A stretch of 64,000 nucleotides of DNA. Origin: Deltaproteobacteria bacterium (lineage in GTDB: Bacteria > Myxococcota_C > UBA6777). The stretch lies in contig PCBK01000045.1 in assembly GCA_002731275.1 (NCBI GenBank), forward strand, positions 1 through 64,000. Reading direction: 5' to 3'. Positions within the stretch are counted from its first letter, which is position 1; the number at the start of each line of letters is the position of its first letter. A program made the translations under genes and the position numbers. Below are positions 1 to 8,843 of the stretch, piece after piece. Under the pieces are notes generated by a model. It ran no database searches. It was not told the origin of the DNA and saw only the letters and a program-made list of their open reading frames with translations.

Positions 1-49
1 GTTGCATCCCCCTCTCACCAACGCAAAGCGTTGGATCTTCCTTGAAAAC

Positions 50-654
50 CTATCGGTTTTCTTGGATAGAATGGCTGATGACAGCCATTCTGGACGGATG
101 CGCCAAGGGAGTTGGTTGCAAAGGGGAAATGGGATGGTTGCTGTCTGCATGGGTTTTGGGGAGTGGAGGTTTTTGTGGGTGTTGTTTGGATGGCGCTTGA
201 GAACGCGAAGGTTCGGTGGAGAACCGAAAGCTCTCTTTCAGCACTTCTAGTGTTGTGGGGGAGCGGTTGATGAGGACATTTGGGGAAGGAACCGCAAGGC
301 CAATAGCTCGAAGTCGTAAAGCAAAGACTCTCTTGTACTTTGTTTCCATGCGCTTGATGTTCTTGACTTCGCCGGGAAATATGACAAAAGGAACCCCCCT
401 TGTTGTACGACACTCACTTCTCTTTGCGAAGAGTAGGATACAAAGATGACGTCGTAGATGTTGAGATCCATTGCTTGTCCTGGAGATACACACAAATAAC
501 CAAGCGAACCACCCGCAAAAAGCGTCTCCGCATAAGGTTGTTTGGACAATCGCTCCAGGAAAAATAACAACTCATGTGTCTCGGTTGTATCTCGAAGCCA
601 ACGCACTTCTCTGAACTTTGTTAAAAGCTCCGGCGAATTTAAAGGTTTCCACAT
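50..654 (-). CDS. Hypothetical protein, frame broken at a G6 run
   Basis: Function not recognised. The reading frame opens with ATG at 654 and, as the bases stand, ends at 247 (135 aa). After the run of six G residues on the coding strand (plus-strand C394-C399) that frame turns Ser/Pro-rich and unlike a protein. Adding one G restores a natural-looking Lys/Glu/hydrophobic sequence (VPFVIFPGEVKNIKRMETKY...) that runs on to a stop at 50, giving about 200 aa. I therefore treat the gene as one product with an indel at the homopolymer: a sequencing error, a real mutation, or slippage. The last 60 residues of the restored frame are Pro-rich. The gene lies 45 bp downstream of another unknown gene on the same strand and is probably co-transcribed with it. 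Confidence 0.5.
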
Positions 655-699
655 CTTACGTTTCCATTTTTGTCAGGCTTATTTTACCTACTTGGAGTA

Positions 700-1143
700 T
701 CAGGTCTCATCTGGATCCTCAGAATGTTCGCGTTGGAGTTCTTCTGCAATGTCAATGAGTTCCTCATCAGAGAGTATCGGAGCTTTCCATCCTTTGCTCT
801 CCATGTAGTTGAGAAACTCTTCGGGCAATTCGACATGATAATTTTTGATCAGGTAGGGGAGCTCATCAGGCCACGTCCATTGTCCATCTGTCCTGGTATC
901 CCCTCGCAAATATACCACTTCGTCCTTGATAAATGGATCGACGATGGGACCTAACAACACACAAAGTACAGGTGCATTCTCCAAGTATCCTAGAACATGT
1001 GGCATGTTCGAGAGTCTTTCAGAACGCGTAGATTGCGCGCTCACAATGCTTGGATAGCTTGGGACATCGGGATGTAACTCGAAAAAGAAACCAAATTCTT
1101 TCATTTGCTTGATACTCCTCAACAAAATGAACAAATGATCCAT
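700..1143 (-). CDS. Hypothetical acidic protein (about 147 aa)
   Basis: Unknown function. I chose ATG at 1143 (MDHLFILLRS...) over an in-frame TTG at 1170, because the TTG lies inside the repeat array that starts here and has no Shine-Dalgarno, whereas GAGGG lies about 10 nt before the ATG. The protein has no signal peptide or membrane segment. Its C-terminus is acidic, with an alpha-helical look (SDEELIDIAEELQREHSEDPDET). Size, acidity and pairing with a second small unknown gene would fit an accessory or immunity-like pair, but no family motif supports that, so it stays unassigned. The upstream region is the 24/33-bp repeat array at 1144-1637. Confidence 0.55.
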   Translation of the reverse strand: MDHLFILLRSIKQMKEFGFFFELHPDVPSYPSIVSAQSTRSERLSNMPHVLGYLENAPVLCVLLGPIVDPFIKDEVVYLRGDTRTDGQWTWPDELPYLIKNYHVELPEEFLNYMESKGWKAPILSDEELIDIAEELQREHSEDPDET

Positions 1144-1637
1144 GGAGAAAAAACCCTCTATGCCAAGCAACGCGCGGCAGCGCTCGAAGAGCGCAACACA
1201 AACGATGCGTGAGCATCGTGGGGTCTGGGGTTGAACAAACCCCAGGCGGGTGTGGGTGGCAAACCCACAATGGCAAGCGGAGCGCGGCAGCCAGAGGCAA
1301 GCGGAGCGCGGCAGCCAGAGGCAAGCGGAGCGCGGCAGCCAGAGGCAAGCAGAGCGCGGCAGTCAGAGGCAAGCAGAGCGCGGCAGTCAGAGGCAAGCAG
1401 AGCGCGCCAGCAGATGGCAAGCAGAGCGCGCCAGTAAGGGCAAGTGGAAACTTGCCCAACTTCCAGCTCCCAGAGAGTGGCAACTTGCCCAGGTTGTGGC
1501 TCCTAGAGAGTGGCAACTTGCCCAGGTTGTGGCTCCCCAGGTAGTGGCAACTTGCCCAACTCCCAGCTCCCGAGAGAGTGGCAACTTGCCCAGGTTGTGG
1601 CTCCCAGAGAGTGGCAACTTGCCCAGGAAAAGAGGGC
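1144..1637. repeat. Compound tandem repeat array with hairpins (family A)
   Basis: There is no believable gene here. The left part (about 1160-1265) holds small hairpins: GCGCTC/GAGCGC, ACGATGC-gtga-GCATCGT, and arms of GGGGTT/AACCCC and GTGGGT/ACCCAC. Next come seven 24-bp units based on GGCAAGCGGAGCGCGGCAGC (about 1272-1440), drifting from CGG to CAG and CGCC variants. From about 1441 come 33-bp units containing GTGGCAACTTGCCCAGG (about five copies, to 1630). The hairpin segment matches 11465-11610 in inverted orientation, and the GCGCGGCAGCC and GGCAACTTGCCCA cores recur at 20340-20749. Long ORFs through the array exist only because the unit lengths are multiples of three. Confidence 0.85.
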
Positions 1638-3161
1638 TCAAAGGGTCTTGAGAAGCTGTCGACCTACATGTGTGCCAAGGGTGTAAGTTGTGAGCTGTGG
1701 TGGTCCACCTATAGAGGATGGAAAGAGTGATGTATCCGCCACATACAAGTTATCCAGGTGGTGATAGCGTCCTGTCGCGTCGACACAAGAGGTCTTGGCA
1801 TCGTCACCCATCCATACCGAGCCCATCGGATGAACCGCCGTAATGTTGATGTCGAACTTCTTGATCTGTGCGTCCTTGAGCTGCTTCTCGACGGCCCCTG
1901 GAGAGGTCAACTCCATCGTCTTGGAGAACGGAATAATCGCCTTCTTTGCACCTGCTGCTAGCATCAACTTTGCACACTCTTTCAATCCCAACAGGAGCTG
2001 CTTTTGATCGGACTCATTGGGCCAATAGTGGATCTTGACGCCAAACTTGCCATCCTTTCTCACGCTCCCTACGGTCTCATCGTGTAACATCGCTGTAAAC
2101 GCTGCCATCTTATGATAGTGCTGAAAATACTCCAAATGCTCATCTCCAAAGCCCGACAAAATAGAAGATACACCCACCGGATGTGCAAACGCCGGGATGA
2201 TCCAGGCACGCTTCTGGCTTCCCTCGGAGAAATCTAAAAACTCCGTACACTCATAACTCTGTGGAATCCCTTGCCAGCCATTGAGCACCTCGTCAAAGAT
2301 CCCTGCCACCGCAACTGCCGGATGGATAAAGAGACGTGAACCGACCAATCCGTGAGGATCTGGCACACCACTTCGTTGTAATAACGCTGGTGTCCCTGTC
2401 GCACTCGCCGAAACACAGTACGCCTTGGCCTTAATCCTGATACGATGCTTTGGTTCGAGCGTCTTGGGGTCACGTGTATATGCCCACAACGAAGTCACCT
2501 TCCGACCTGTCATAAACATCTGCGCCCCCCACGTATCTGAGAGCACCATCAAACCCTTCTCGACGGCTGGCGCGACGTACATCTTCAGCGCATTTTGCTT
2601 GGCGTCAAAGGCACACCCCACCTCGCAAAACCCACTCGATACACAACCCACCCGGTTGTGCTTGAGATAACCACCCTTGTAGCCGAGCGCTTCGACGCCT
2701 TTTTTGAGCAACCTGTTGTTACTGCTCATCTGCGACGCGTCCAACGTCGTCACGGAGAGCCTCTGCTCGACCTCCGTGTAGAGCGCATCGAGAGTCTTCT
2801 CTGTGAGCTGTTTGAGACCCTGCTGCTTACGCCATCTGTGTTCGATCTGCTTGGGTACACGGGCACACAAGTTGAGATTGTGAAGGGTCGAACCACCAAC
2901 ACCCTTTCCTTGATGGATGTGGACGGCTTTGTCGTAAGATGTGCGACTGCCTTTGTCCTGATATAACTTGGGGAACATCTCATGTTCGAGCTGTGTGAAG
3001 TCTTTTGGACGCCAAAAACGTCCGCCTTCGAGCAGGATGACTTTTTTGCCCGCCTTGGCAGCCTCAAAGGCAACAGGCGCGCCTCCTGCACCCGAACCGA
3101 TCACACACAGGTCCGCCTCAAGCTCCATGTTCTTTTGGATGTGTTCAAATGTGTAGATCAT
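1638..3161 (-). CDS. GMC family oxidoreductase (FAD-dependent)
   Basis: FAD-dependent oxidoreductase of the glucose-methanol-choline family, acting on an alcohol or sugar-type substrate that cannot be named from sequence. The N-terminal Rossmann motif is clear (residues about 17-47, VIGSGAGGAPVAFEAAKAGK followed by an acidic LLEGG). The C-terminal GMC_oxred_C region shows the catalytic His in AVHPMGS (about residue 440) and the GGPPQLTTYTLG end. It has no signal peptide. A GAGG ribosome site overlaps the upstream stop codon, and the start is 9 nt after the Gluconate_2-dh3-like gene. That partner is the usual small subunit of membrane-bound GMC dehydrogenases, so the two probably form one complex. 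The length, 507 aa, is normal for the family. Confidence 0.9.
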   Translation of the reverse strand: MIYTFEHIQKNMELEADLCVIGSGAGGAPVAFEAAKAGKKVILLEGGRFWRPKDFTQLEHEMFPKLYQDKGSRTSYDKAVHIHQGKGVGGSTLHNLNLCARVPKQIEHRWRKQQGLKQLTEKTLDALYTEVEQRLSVTTLDASQMSSNNRLLKKGVEALGYKGGYLKHNRVGCVSSGFCEVGCAFDAKQNALKMYVAPAVEKGLMVLSDTWGAQMFMTGRKVTSLWAYTRDPKTLEPKHRIRIKAKAYCVSASATGTPALLQRSGVPDPHGLVGSRLFIHPAVAVAGIFDEVLNGWQGIPQSYECTEFLDFSEGSQKRAWIIPAFAHPVGVSSILSGFGDEHLEYFQHYHKMAAFTAMLHDETVGSVRKDGKFGVKIHYWPNESDQKQLLLGLKECAKLMLAAGAKKAIIPFSKTMELTSPGAVEKQLKDAQIKKFDINITAVHPMGSVWMGDDAKTSCVDATGRYHHLDNLYVADTSLFPSSIGGPPQLTTYTLGTHVGRQLLKTL

Positions 3162-3170
3162 AGCGCGTCC

Positions 3171-3776
3171 TCAAAAAGAAGGTTCTTTGCCTTTGGGTGC
3201 AAGCAATTTGTCATATCGTGCCTTGCTCTTGGGAGGACCAGGATAACCCTTCGAGACCATCGGTCCAGTGTAATGGATACTGTCAAAGGCCTTCTTGTCG
3301 CGGTAATGCACCAAAAAGGCGATCGTCTTGAGATTCTGGAATCCTAACCGCACCAACCCCACGGGATGAGTTTGCCAATGCTTGAGCACAACCCGACGAT
3401 GGGGGATCGAGAGACGTGTAAAGCGACTCAATTTCCAACCCAGAGGGAGGGTCGAGTGCTCAATCGCATACAACAACATCAACAAAAGACGCCGATCCGT
3501 CGCAGGTAAACCCGTGATGTAATTGTCTGCACATTCGACCATCTCACGTAATTCTTCAGGCGTCCTCTTTGGTGTACTCGGAAGCATCGCCGGGAGAATA
3601 GCATAGAGGATCGCACCTGTTGTCGGCGTCAATTGTTCGAGCTTGTAGAACGCACTGCGCGCATAAAAACCCGCGCGGTAAACTGCAAAGCCACCTGTCA
3701 ATGCACCCACAAGGCCATACTGAAGGAGCTTTCTACGTGTGAGCGTGCGCTTGGGTTTGGGAGCAGGTGTCGTCAT
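3171..3776 (-). CDS. Gluconate 2-dehydrogenase subunit 3-like protein, Tat-type signal
   Basis: Small partner subunit of the downstream GMC oxidoreductase. The N-terminus carries a Tat-like signal (TRRKLLQYGLVGALTGGFAV) followed by an all-alpha region resembling Gluconate_2-dh3 (LTPTTGAILYAILPAMLP...). Known members help export or anchor the flavoprotein subunit; that role is inferred here. I place the start at ATG 3776, not at the in-frame ATG at 3791. GGAGGT lies 7 nt before 3776, and that ATG overlaps the stop of the M1 peptidase as ATGA, which indicates translational coupling. The GMC gene follows 9 nt after the stop. Confidence 0.8.
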   Translation of the reverse strand: MTTPAPKPKRTLTRRKLLQYGLVGALTGGFAVYRAGFYARSAFYKLEQLTPTTGAILYAILPAMLPSTPKRTPEELREMVECADNYITGLPATDRRLLLMLLYAIEHSTLPLGWKLSRFTRLSIPHRRVVLKHWQTHPVGLVRLGFQNLKTIAFLVHYRDKKAFDSIHYTGPMVSKGYPGPPKSKARYDKLLAPKGKEPSF

Positions 3777-5854
3777 CGTGATGACCTCCATTGTTGTAAC
3801 GTCATGTCGATCCGTCCGTGAAGATTGTAGTAGTTGAGCGCCTTCTTACGCAAGGCCTTCAGGAGCTGTCTCGCGCGCGCTGTCTTACCCTGTTTGTAAA
3901 GCAATGTCGCCTGTCGGAACACTGACCAAGGGACGATCCAGCCTGGTGTCTGTGCCGAACGCTTTTGCTGAGAGGCGCTCTTGTAATAGGAGATCGCCTT
4001 GTCGATCTTTCCACCTAACTCTTTGATCCGTCCCATCTCATAAAGTGCCCGCCCATGTTGAGGGAACGCCTTGAGGAGCTTTGTGTATTGCGCTGCCGCC
4101 TGTTGATACGATCCTTCTTTGCGCAACGCGTAAGCTCTCGCGAAGGTCGCGCGCCACCTCACACCATGTAACATCTGTCCCTGTGGATCGAGCACGACTT
4201 TGTTCCATTGACTCCCCTCCACGTCCAGTGTCACGCTCTTTTTGGCTGGAACACGTATCCATTTGGTGAGCTTTCTTCGGTTTGTTTGGACCAACAGGTG
4301 CGCGTGTCCAGGGATGTCTCCGTGATTCCGAAGGGTGAGCGTACACACCTTCTTTTTTGGAGGACAATGTTTACCCACAAGCGTGAAGAAGGGGAGGGCG
4401 GCGCCCTTGATCCAGTTGTCAAAGAACGTCTGAAGAGAACGACCGGACGTCTTTTCGAGGACACGTTGTAGATCCTTGACCGTCGCAAAGGAGCCTCTAA
4501 AACGTTGAAAGTATCGCTTGAGTCCACGATCCAATGTGCCTTGACCGAGTTCTCTCGCGAGCTCGTAGAAGACAAGCGCCCCCTTTGTGTAAGGTGTTCT
4601 GTGGGCCATCTGTGCGATCCCACCCTGGCCGATCAGCGAGCCTTTGTCTTTGCCACGCAGGTAGTAGAGGATGTGTCTTCGGACGGCAGCGCGTTCATCC
4701 TGGGGACTGAGGAGATGACCCATCGCACGAAGAGAGGCGTAATTGGCGAGACCTTCGTTGAGCCACGTCGAACCCTCATCAATCCCTGTGACGGCGTTTC
4801 CCCACCATGTATGGGCGATCTCGTGAAGGAGCACCTGTCCGAGTGTAAACATCCCGTCCATAGAGAGCTTCATATCTGCGAAGAAGTGACCCTGTGTGCG
4901 ATCGAGCAACAGAGAGAACGGATACCCCCGTGCGCCTGAACCCCCAAACGATATCAACTTCCAGCGCCAAGTCTTCGTCGCGCGCTTCTTTGTGGTCGGG
5001 GGGATTGGGGAGCCGTACATCTTCCGATAGAAGGAGGCTGTCCTCGCGACCATCTTCGCGAGCGTCTTGCGGCGCTTGATGGAGACGTCATGATGCAGAT
5101 AGAAGACGACCTTTGTGTCGGCGGTCGGAGTGTGGACGTGGCGTGTGTATGTCCCTGAGGCGATGAAGATCGCGGCTTCAGGCACAGATGAAGAGGTGTA
5201 GACAAAGCGCGTCCGGCCTTTGGGCAGGGACTTCGTTTGGATGAGTGTACCCGCGCCGATCGCCGTTTCACCTTTGGGGACGTCGATGGTCAGGGTATAA
5301 GAGAAGCGCTCTTTGCCGATCAATTGGCCTCGTAAGGGATCGGCGAAGGGCTGCAGAGAGGGATACCAACCGTAGAGGAAGTAGGTGTTTCCCTTCTCGA
5401 TGTTGCAGAATATCCGACGGAACAGATAATTTTTACGACCAAAAAAGACGATCTTGTAGCGCACACGCAGGGTAAAGGAGAGGGATTTGCCCTTTGGGAG
5501 GGTGAGTCGTGCGGTCTCAAGCGCCCGCTTGAAGGGGACGGGGTGCCATGTCGTGCCTCGTTGGATGTGGAGTGTGTTGATGCGGGGCATTTGGCCGAGG
5601 TAGAGCGTGAGGTGGGTGGGGCGTGTTTTTCCTTTGATGTGGAGGAGGGCGGTGACGTCGATTTGATGTTGGGCTGGAAAGATACGAGCGTGAAGTTTGC
5701 TGTGAAACAATTTGAGAGAGGATGGGTTTTGAGAAGGGTTGGTGCTGCGCGCATTTACGGAGGCCGTGGAGAGCAAAAGAAGCGCGCTGAGGAGTCCAAG
5801 ACACAGTGTACGAAGATGGCGTTGTTTGTGTGAGCGCGTGGGGGTGAGGTGCAA
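3773..5854 (-). CDS. M1 family (gluzincin) metallopeptidase with C-terminal TPR-like region
   Basis: Secreted or periplasmic zinc aminopeptidase-type enzyme. The signal peptide is at residues about 14-36 (hydrophobic LCLGLLSALLLLSTASVNA). The zinc motif is H344-E345-x-x-H348 with the third ligand E367 (HEIAHTWW...WLNEGLANY), exactly the HExxH-x18-E pattern of M1. The usual GxMEN exopeptidase motif is not obvious: the equivalent stretch reads ISFGGSGARGYPF, so endo- versus exopeptidase activity is uncertain. The last 130 residues look like TPR helices (ALYEMGRIKELGGKIDKAIS). The start is TTG at 5854, preceded by AGGAGG, better placed than any ATG nearby. The stop overlaps the next gene start (ATGA). 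Confidence 0.85.
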   Translation of the reverse strand: MHLTPTRSHKQRHLRTLCLGLLSALLLLSTASVNARSTNPSQNPSSLKLFHSKLHARIFPAQHQIDVTALLHIKGKTRPTHLTLYLGQMPRINTLHIQRGTTWHPVPFKRALETARLTLPKGKSLSFTLRVRYKIVFFGRKNYLFRRIFCNIEKGNTYFLYGWYPSLQPFADPLRGQLIGKERFSYTLTIDVPKGETAIGAGTLIQTKSLPKGRTRFVYTSSSVPEAAIFIASGTYTRHVHTPTADTKVVFYLHHDVSIKRRKTLAKMVARTASFYRKMYGSPIPPTTKKRATKTWRWKLISFGGSGARGYPFSLLLDRTQGHFFADMKLSMDGMFTLGQVLLHEIAHTWWGNAVTGIDEGSTWLNEGLANYASLRAMGHLLSPQDERAAVRRHILYYLRGKDKGSLIGQGGIAQMAHRTPYTKGALVFYELARELGQGTLDRGLKRYFQRFRGSFATVKDLQRVLEKTSGRSLQTFFDNWIKGAALPFFTLVGKHCPPKKKVCTLTLRNHGDIPGHAHLLVQTNRRKLTKWIRVPAKKSVTLDVEGSQWNKVVLDPQGQMLHGVRWRATFARAYALRKEGSYQQAAAQYTKLLKAFPQHGRALYEMGRIKELGGKIDKAISYYKSASQQKRSAQTPGWIVPWSVFRQATLLYKQGKTARARQLLKALRKKALNYYNLHGRIDMTLQQWRSSR

Positions 5855-6136
5855 GGTGCCTCCTTTGGCGGTACGTTTCTCGGTGAGTTGGGGAGCAGAA
5901 TGACACCCAAGCGCGTCATCGCGTCATCCTATATGAGAGACAAGGTTGCGAAATTTCGTGATTTGGCGTACGTTGTCGGGATTCTGCTGTGGTTGCAATC
6001 TGCGTATATGATGAGTAGTATAGAGCGAGATCTTCCTACAATCCAGACCCTTTGGAGGATTTGGGCGGAGGTCGACTTGGGTGTACATGAAAGTGCTGAA
6101 TTTCTCGCGGAATTTGGCGTAACCAGACGAAAAAGG
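5855..6136. promoter_or_regulatory. Divergent intergenic region
   Basis: This stretch separates the minus-strand M1 operon from the plus-strand DUF4159 gene, so promoters for both directions should lie here. I could not fix convincing -35/-10 pairs. An open frame continues upstream of the DUF4159 start through this region, but its composition does not look coding and it begins inside the M1 Shine-Dalgarno area. Confidence 0.35.
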
Positions 6137-6922
6137 ATGTTCATTTTGTGGAGTCATCGATCGAGCCATCCTGTGAGATGGTTGGTGTTGTGTCTCTTTG
6201 TGGCGCTTGCTGCGGGGAGTGTTCAGCTTGAGACGGGTGATGTACATGCGATGGGGAAGACCTCACGTGTGCGTATCGCGCGATTGGCGTTGTCCAAAGA
6301 TAACCCACGTCCAGCCTCGATGCGTCGGCTGCTTTGGGAGCTTGACAAGCGCACGAGTTTGAAGCCGATCCTCACCCCTGTCGAGGTCACAATTAACGAT
6401 CCGCAACTCTTTCTGTATCCTTTGATATACGTCTCAGGTTCCAAGGCCTTCCCAAAACTCTCGGCGCAAGACGTCGTGCGCTTGCGGACCTATCTCGTCT
6501 CAGGTGGGACGTTGTTCTTTGATATGGCCGAAGGGAACCCAAAGGGCCCCTTTGACACCTCTGTGAGACGACTCTCCAAACGTCTCTTCCCACAGCAGCC
6601 CATGCAAAAGTTGAAGCAAAAACACACCTTGTTCAAGTCGTTTTACTTGATCCGCCGCTTTGGTGGTCGTGTGCTTCAGGCTCCATATATCGAGGGCGTG
6701 ACCCAAGATGACCGCACCATGATCATCTACTCGATGAATGACCTCAATGGGGCGTGGGAGCGCGACAACTTTGGCAATTGGACACACCCTGTTGTGCCTG
6801 GAGGCTCCTCACAACGTGAGCACTCCTTCCGGCTCGGCATCAACATCGCTATGTACGCTCTTTGCGTGAATTACAAGGCGGATATGGTTCACATTCCGTT
6901 TATCATGCGGCGTCGAAAATAA
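6137..6922 (+). CDS. DUF4159 domain-containing exported protein
   Basis: Exported protein of the DUF4159 family, whose fold resembles type-1 glutamine amidotransferases without known activity. After a basic start come a hydrophobic signal (VRWLVLCLFVALAAGSVQL) and the family core: LFLYPLIYVSG, then LRTYLVSGGTLFFDMAEG, then a long tail with GIN(I)AMYAL near the end. Family members commonly neighbour MoxR/BatA-type VWA proteins, and a VWA/GATase-like gene lies 1.9 kb downstream here. Start: ATG 6137 is listed, but TTG 6146 has the better spaced AAGGA (8-9 nt) and gives the same mature protein. A hairpin-plus-T terminator follows the stop. Confidence 0.75.
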   Translation: MFILWSHRSSHPVRWLVLCLFVALAAGSVQLETGDVHAMGKTSRVRIARLALSKDNPRPASMRRLLWELDKRTSLKPILTPVEVTINDPQLFLYPLIYVSGSKAFPKLSAQDVVRLRTYLVSGGTLFFDMAEGNPKGPFDTSVRRLSKRLFPQQPMQKLKQKHTLFKSFYLIRRFGGRVLQAPYIEGVTQDDRTMIIYSMNDLNGAWERDNFGNWTHPVVPGGSSQREHSFRLGINIAMYALCVNYKADMVHIPFIMRRRK

Positions 6923-6924
6923 AT

Positions 6925-6962
6925 AGAGCATCGACCTCATCGTGCTCTTTGTACCTTTTTTC
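6925..6962 (+). terminator. Rho-independent terminator after DUF4159 gene
   Basis: AGAGCA(T)CGA pairs with TCGTGCTCT around a CCTCA loop, with one bulged T. It is followed by TTTGTACC and a T6 run. It starts within a few bases of the stop codon and would separate this gene from the lipoprotein gene at 7044. Confidence 0.6.
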
Positions 6963-7043
6963 ATGTTTGCCCTCTGGGCTGGATTTGTTTGCGATCGTAA
7001 CGTATTGACCGTTTGATCTTTGTTTGTCAGGAGCTTGTGAAGG

Positions 7044-8822
7044 ATGAAGACACCTGCCCGTTCCAGGTATATTGTATTTTCTTGTATCGTTGGTTTTGCC
7101 CTCTTACTCGGCTTTACCTCCACACAGGGGTGTAACTGCGATACACAAGTCGGTCGTACATACGACACTGAGATCGACTTCCTCAAACCACGTGGTACCA
7201 TCATCTCCGAAGGGCTCACACAGGTCAAAGTCAAAGACCTCGATGGTCTCGTCGAAGTCAAGATCTCCGTCGGTGGGAAAGTCGTGAAGACCGAAAAGTA
7301 CGACGCGACTGACGAGAAGAGCGAGGTGACCATCACCGCCGAGTTCAAACTCGATGACCTTCCCGATAGCTTCGACATCCTCGTTGAGACACTCGACTCA
7401 CAAGAGGAGACGGCCAACAAAAAACTCTCCGTCATCAAAGAAGCCAGCCCTCCAAGTATTCGCATCGTCCTTCCTGAAAAACTCGATCCCAAACACGACG
7501 CGATCTTTGTCGGCAAAAAATTCACGACCGCCGCCGAGTCCACCGATGACCGCGAAGGCGTCAAAAAGATCGTCATGACGATCAAGCGCAAAGATGGCAC
7601 CGAGCAAGAGATCAAACAATGCTCCGGTAGCTCCGAGCCCGGCAAAAAAGAACGCTGTGAGACTGAGGTCGATGCTTCCGATGACAAGGTCTTCCCTGAA
7701 GGACCTCTCGTGATCCAGGCACAAGCTACGGACGAAAAGAACAACCAGTCCATCACGACCAAACTCCAAGTCATCATGGACAAGTCGGGACCACAGCTCA
7801 AGATCATCTCACCACTCGACAATGAACAGCTTACACCTACCACTGAACTTCGTGTCCTCGCGCTCGATCAGGTCGGTGTCAAAGAGGTGAAGTTCTCCCT
7901 CGCTGGTAACGCGATCAACGCGACCGCAGACCCCAACAAACCTGGTCACTTCGTCGCGACTGCCGGGAATTCTTTGGGTGCAGGGACGGTTGAATTTAAA
8001 GTCACCGCGCTCGACAATCTCGACAACCCCTCCGAAGCGAGCACCAAGCCTCGCGCAGGATGTCAAACGGACGCAGATTGTGAGCAGCTCAAGCCCGGGA
8101 CACGTTGCTGCCTCGCGAAGTCAGCCGCTAACCCCGACGAAAAACTCAACGGTACATGTCAAGAAGTCGTCAACACCGAAGGTGGACTCTGTGACCCCTG
8201 TACACAACCTTGCGGCAAAGGCTCAGACGGTAAATTGATGGGATGTCTGCCACAACCCTGTACGGATCAACCTCCATACCGCTGCCGTCGTGCATGTAAC
8301 CTCGGGAACCCCAACCGCGCTGCTGATTCCTGTCAGCCAGCCAGCGCAGCCAGCCCCGCTGAATACTGCACACGCTCTGACATCACAAAGTTCGACCCCA
8401 CACTCGGTTCTTGTGCGATTGGACACAAGTGCGATCCTGTCAATCCAAAAGTCTGTCCTGCTGGGATGAAGCCTCCCTACAACAACTGCTGTCCTTCTGG
8501 GATGACTTGCTTTCCTGCGGACAAAGACGCAAACTTCTGTGTTGTTGCAGGAAACAAAAAAGAAGGAGAGACCGGATGTATCAACGATCTGTGTAGTGGC
8601 GGGAACACCTGTGGTAGCGGGATGGTATGTGTCACACCCATCGGCGCAAATGGCCAGCCCTCTGGACCTGCACGTTGTAACAAGCTCTGTACATGCGATC
8701 AGCTCTGTCAATCAGGTCTTTTCCCCCAACAATCCAATTGCAACACTGGACAATTCTGCACACCATTGACGCTTACCAACGGAAATGTTCGTTTGCCTGT
8801 TGGTGCTTGTACTTCTCCATAG
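7044..8822 (+). CDS. Cys-rich lipoprotein with Ig-like N-terminal half
   Basis: Predicted outer-membrane or surface lipoprotein of unknown role. Signal peptide at residues 8-29 ends in the lipobox STQGC, followed by a second Cys. Residues about 40-330 look like three beta-sandwich (Ig/cadherin-like) modules, each opening with a phrase such as EIDFLKPRGTIISEG, IRIVLPEKLD or LKIISPLDNEQL. The last 240 residues are very Cys-rich with repeated C-x(4-8)-C spacing (QTDADCEQLKPGTRCC, CTQPCG, CDPVNPKVCPAGMKPP), a style common in myxobacterial surface proteins. AGGAG lies 10 nt before the ATG. The next gene begins 22 nt after the stop, so the two are probably co-transcribed and may act in one envelope complex. 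Confidence 0.8.
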   Translation: MKTPARSRYIVFSCIVGFALLLGFTSTQGCNCDTQVGRTYDTEIDFLKPRGTIISEGLTQVKVKDLDGLVEVKISVGGKVVKTEKYDATDEKSEVTITAEFKLDDLPDSFDILVETLDSQEETANKKLSVIKEASPPSIRIVLPEKLDPKHDAIFVGKKFTTAAESTDDREGVKKIVMTIKRKDGTEQEIKQCSGSSEPGKKERCETEVDASDDKVFPEGPLVIQAQATDEKNNQSITTKLQVIMDKSGPQLKIISPLDNEQLTPTTELRVLALDQVGVKEVKFSLAGNAINATADPNKPGHFVATAGNSLGAGTVEFKVTALDNLDNPSEASTKPRAGCQTDADCEQLKPGTRCCLAKSAANPDEKLNGTCQEVVNTEGGLCDPCTQPCGKGSDGKLMGCLPQPCTDQPPYRCRRACNLGNPNRAADSCQPASAASPAEYCTRSDITKFDPTLGSCAIGHKCDPVNPKVCPAGMKPPYNNCCPSGMTCFPADKDANFCVVAGNKKEGETGCINDLCSGGNTCGSGMVCVTPIGANGQPSGPARCNKLCTCDQLCQSGLFPQQSNCNTGQFCTPLTLTNGNVRLPVGACTSP

Positions 8823-8843
8823 CCCAAAAGAGGATATACCCCC

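Noticed and set aside
1209-1651. Three overlapping plus-strand ORFs of 68-133 aa made of RQPEASGA-like repeats
   Set aside because: They exist only because the 24- and 33-bp units are multiples of three; all three frames and the other strand are equally open, and none has a ribosome site.
5849-6136. Upstream extension of the DUF4159 protein
   Set aside because: The extension would place the signal peptide at residue 110 and starts in the divergent gene's leader.
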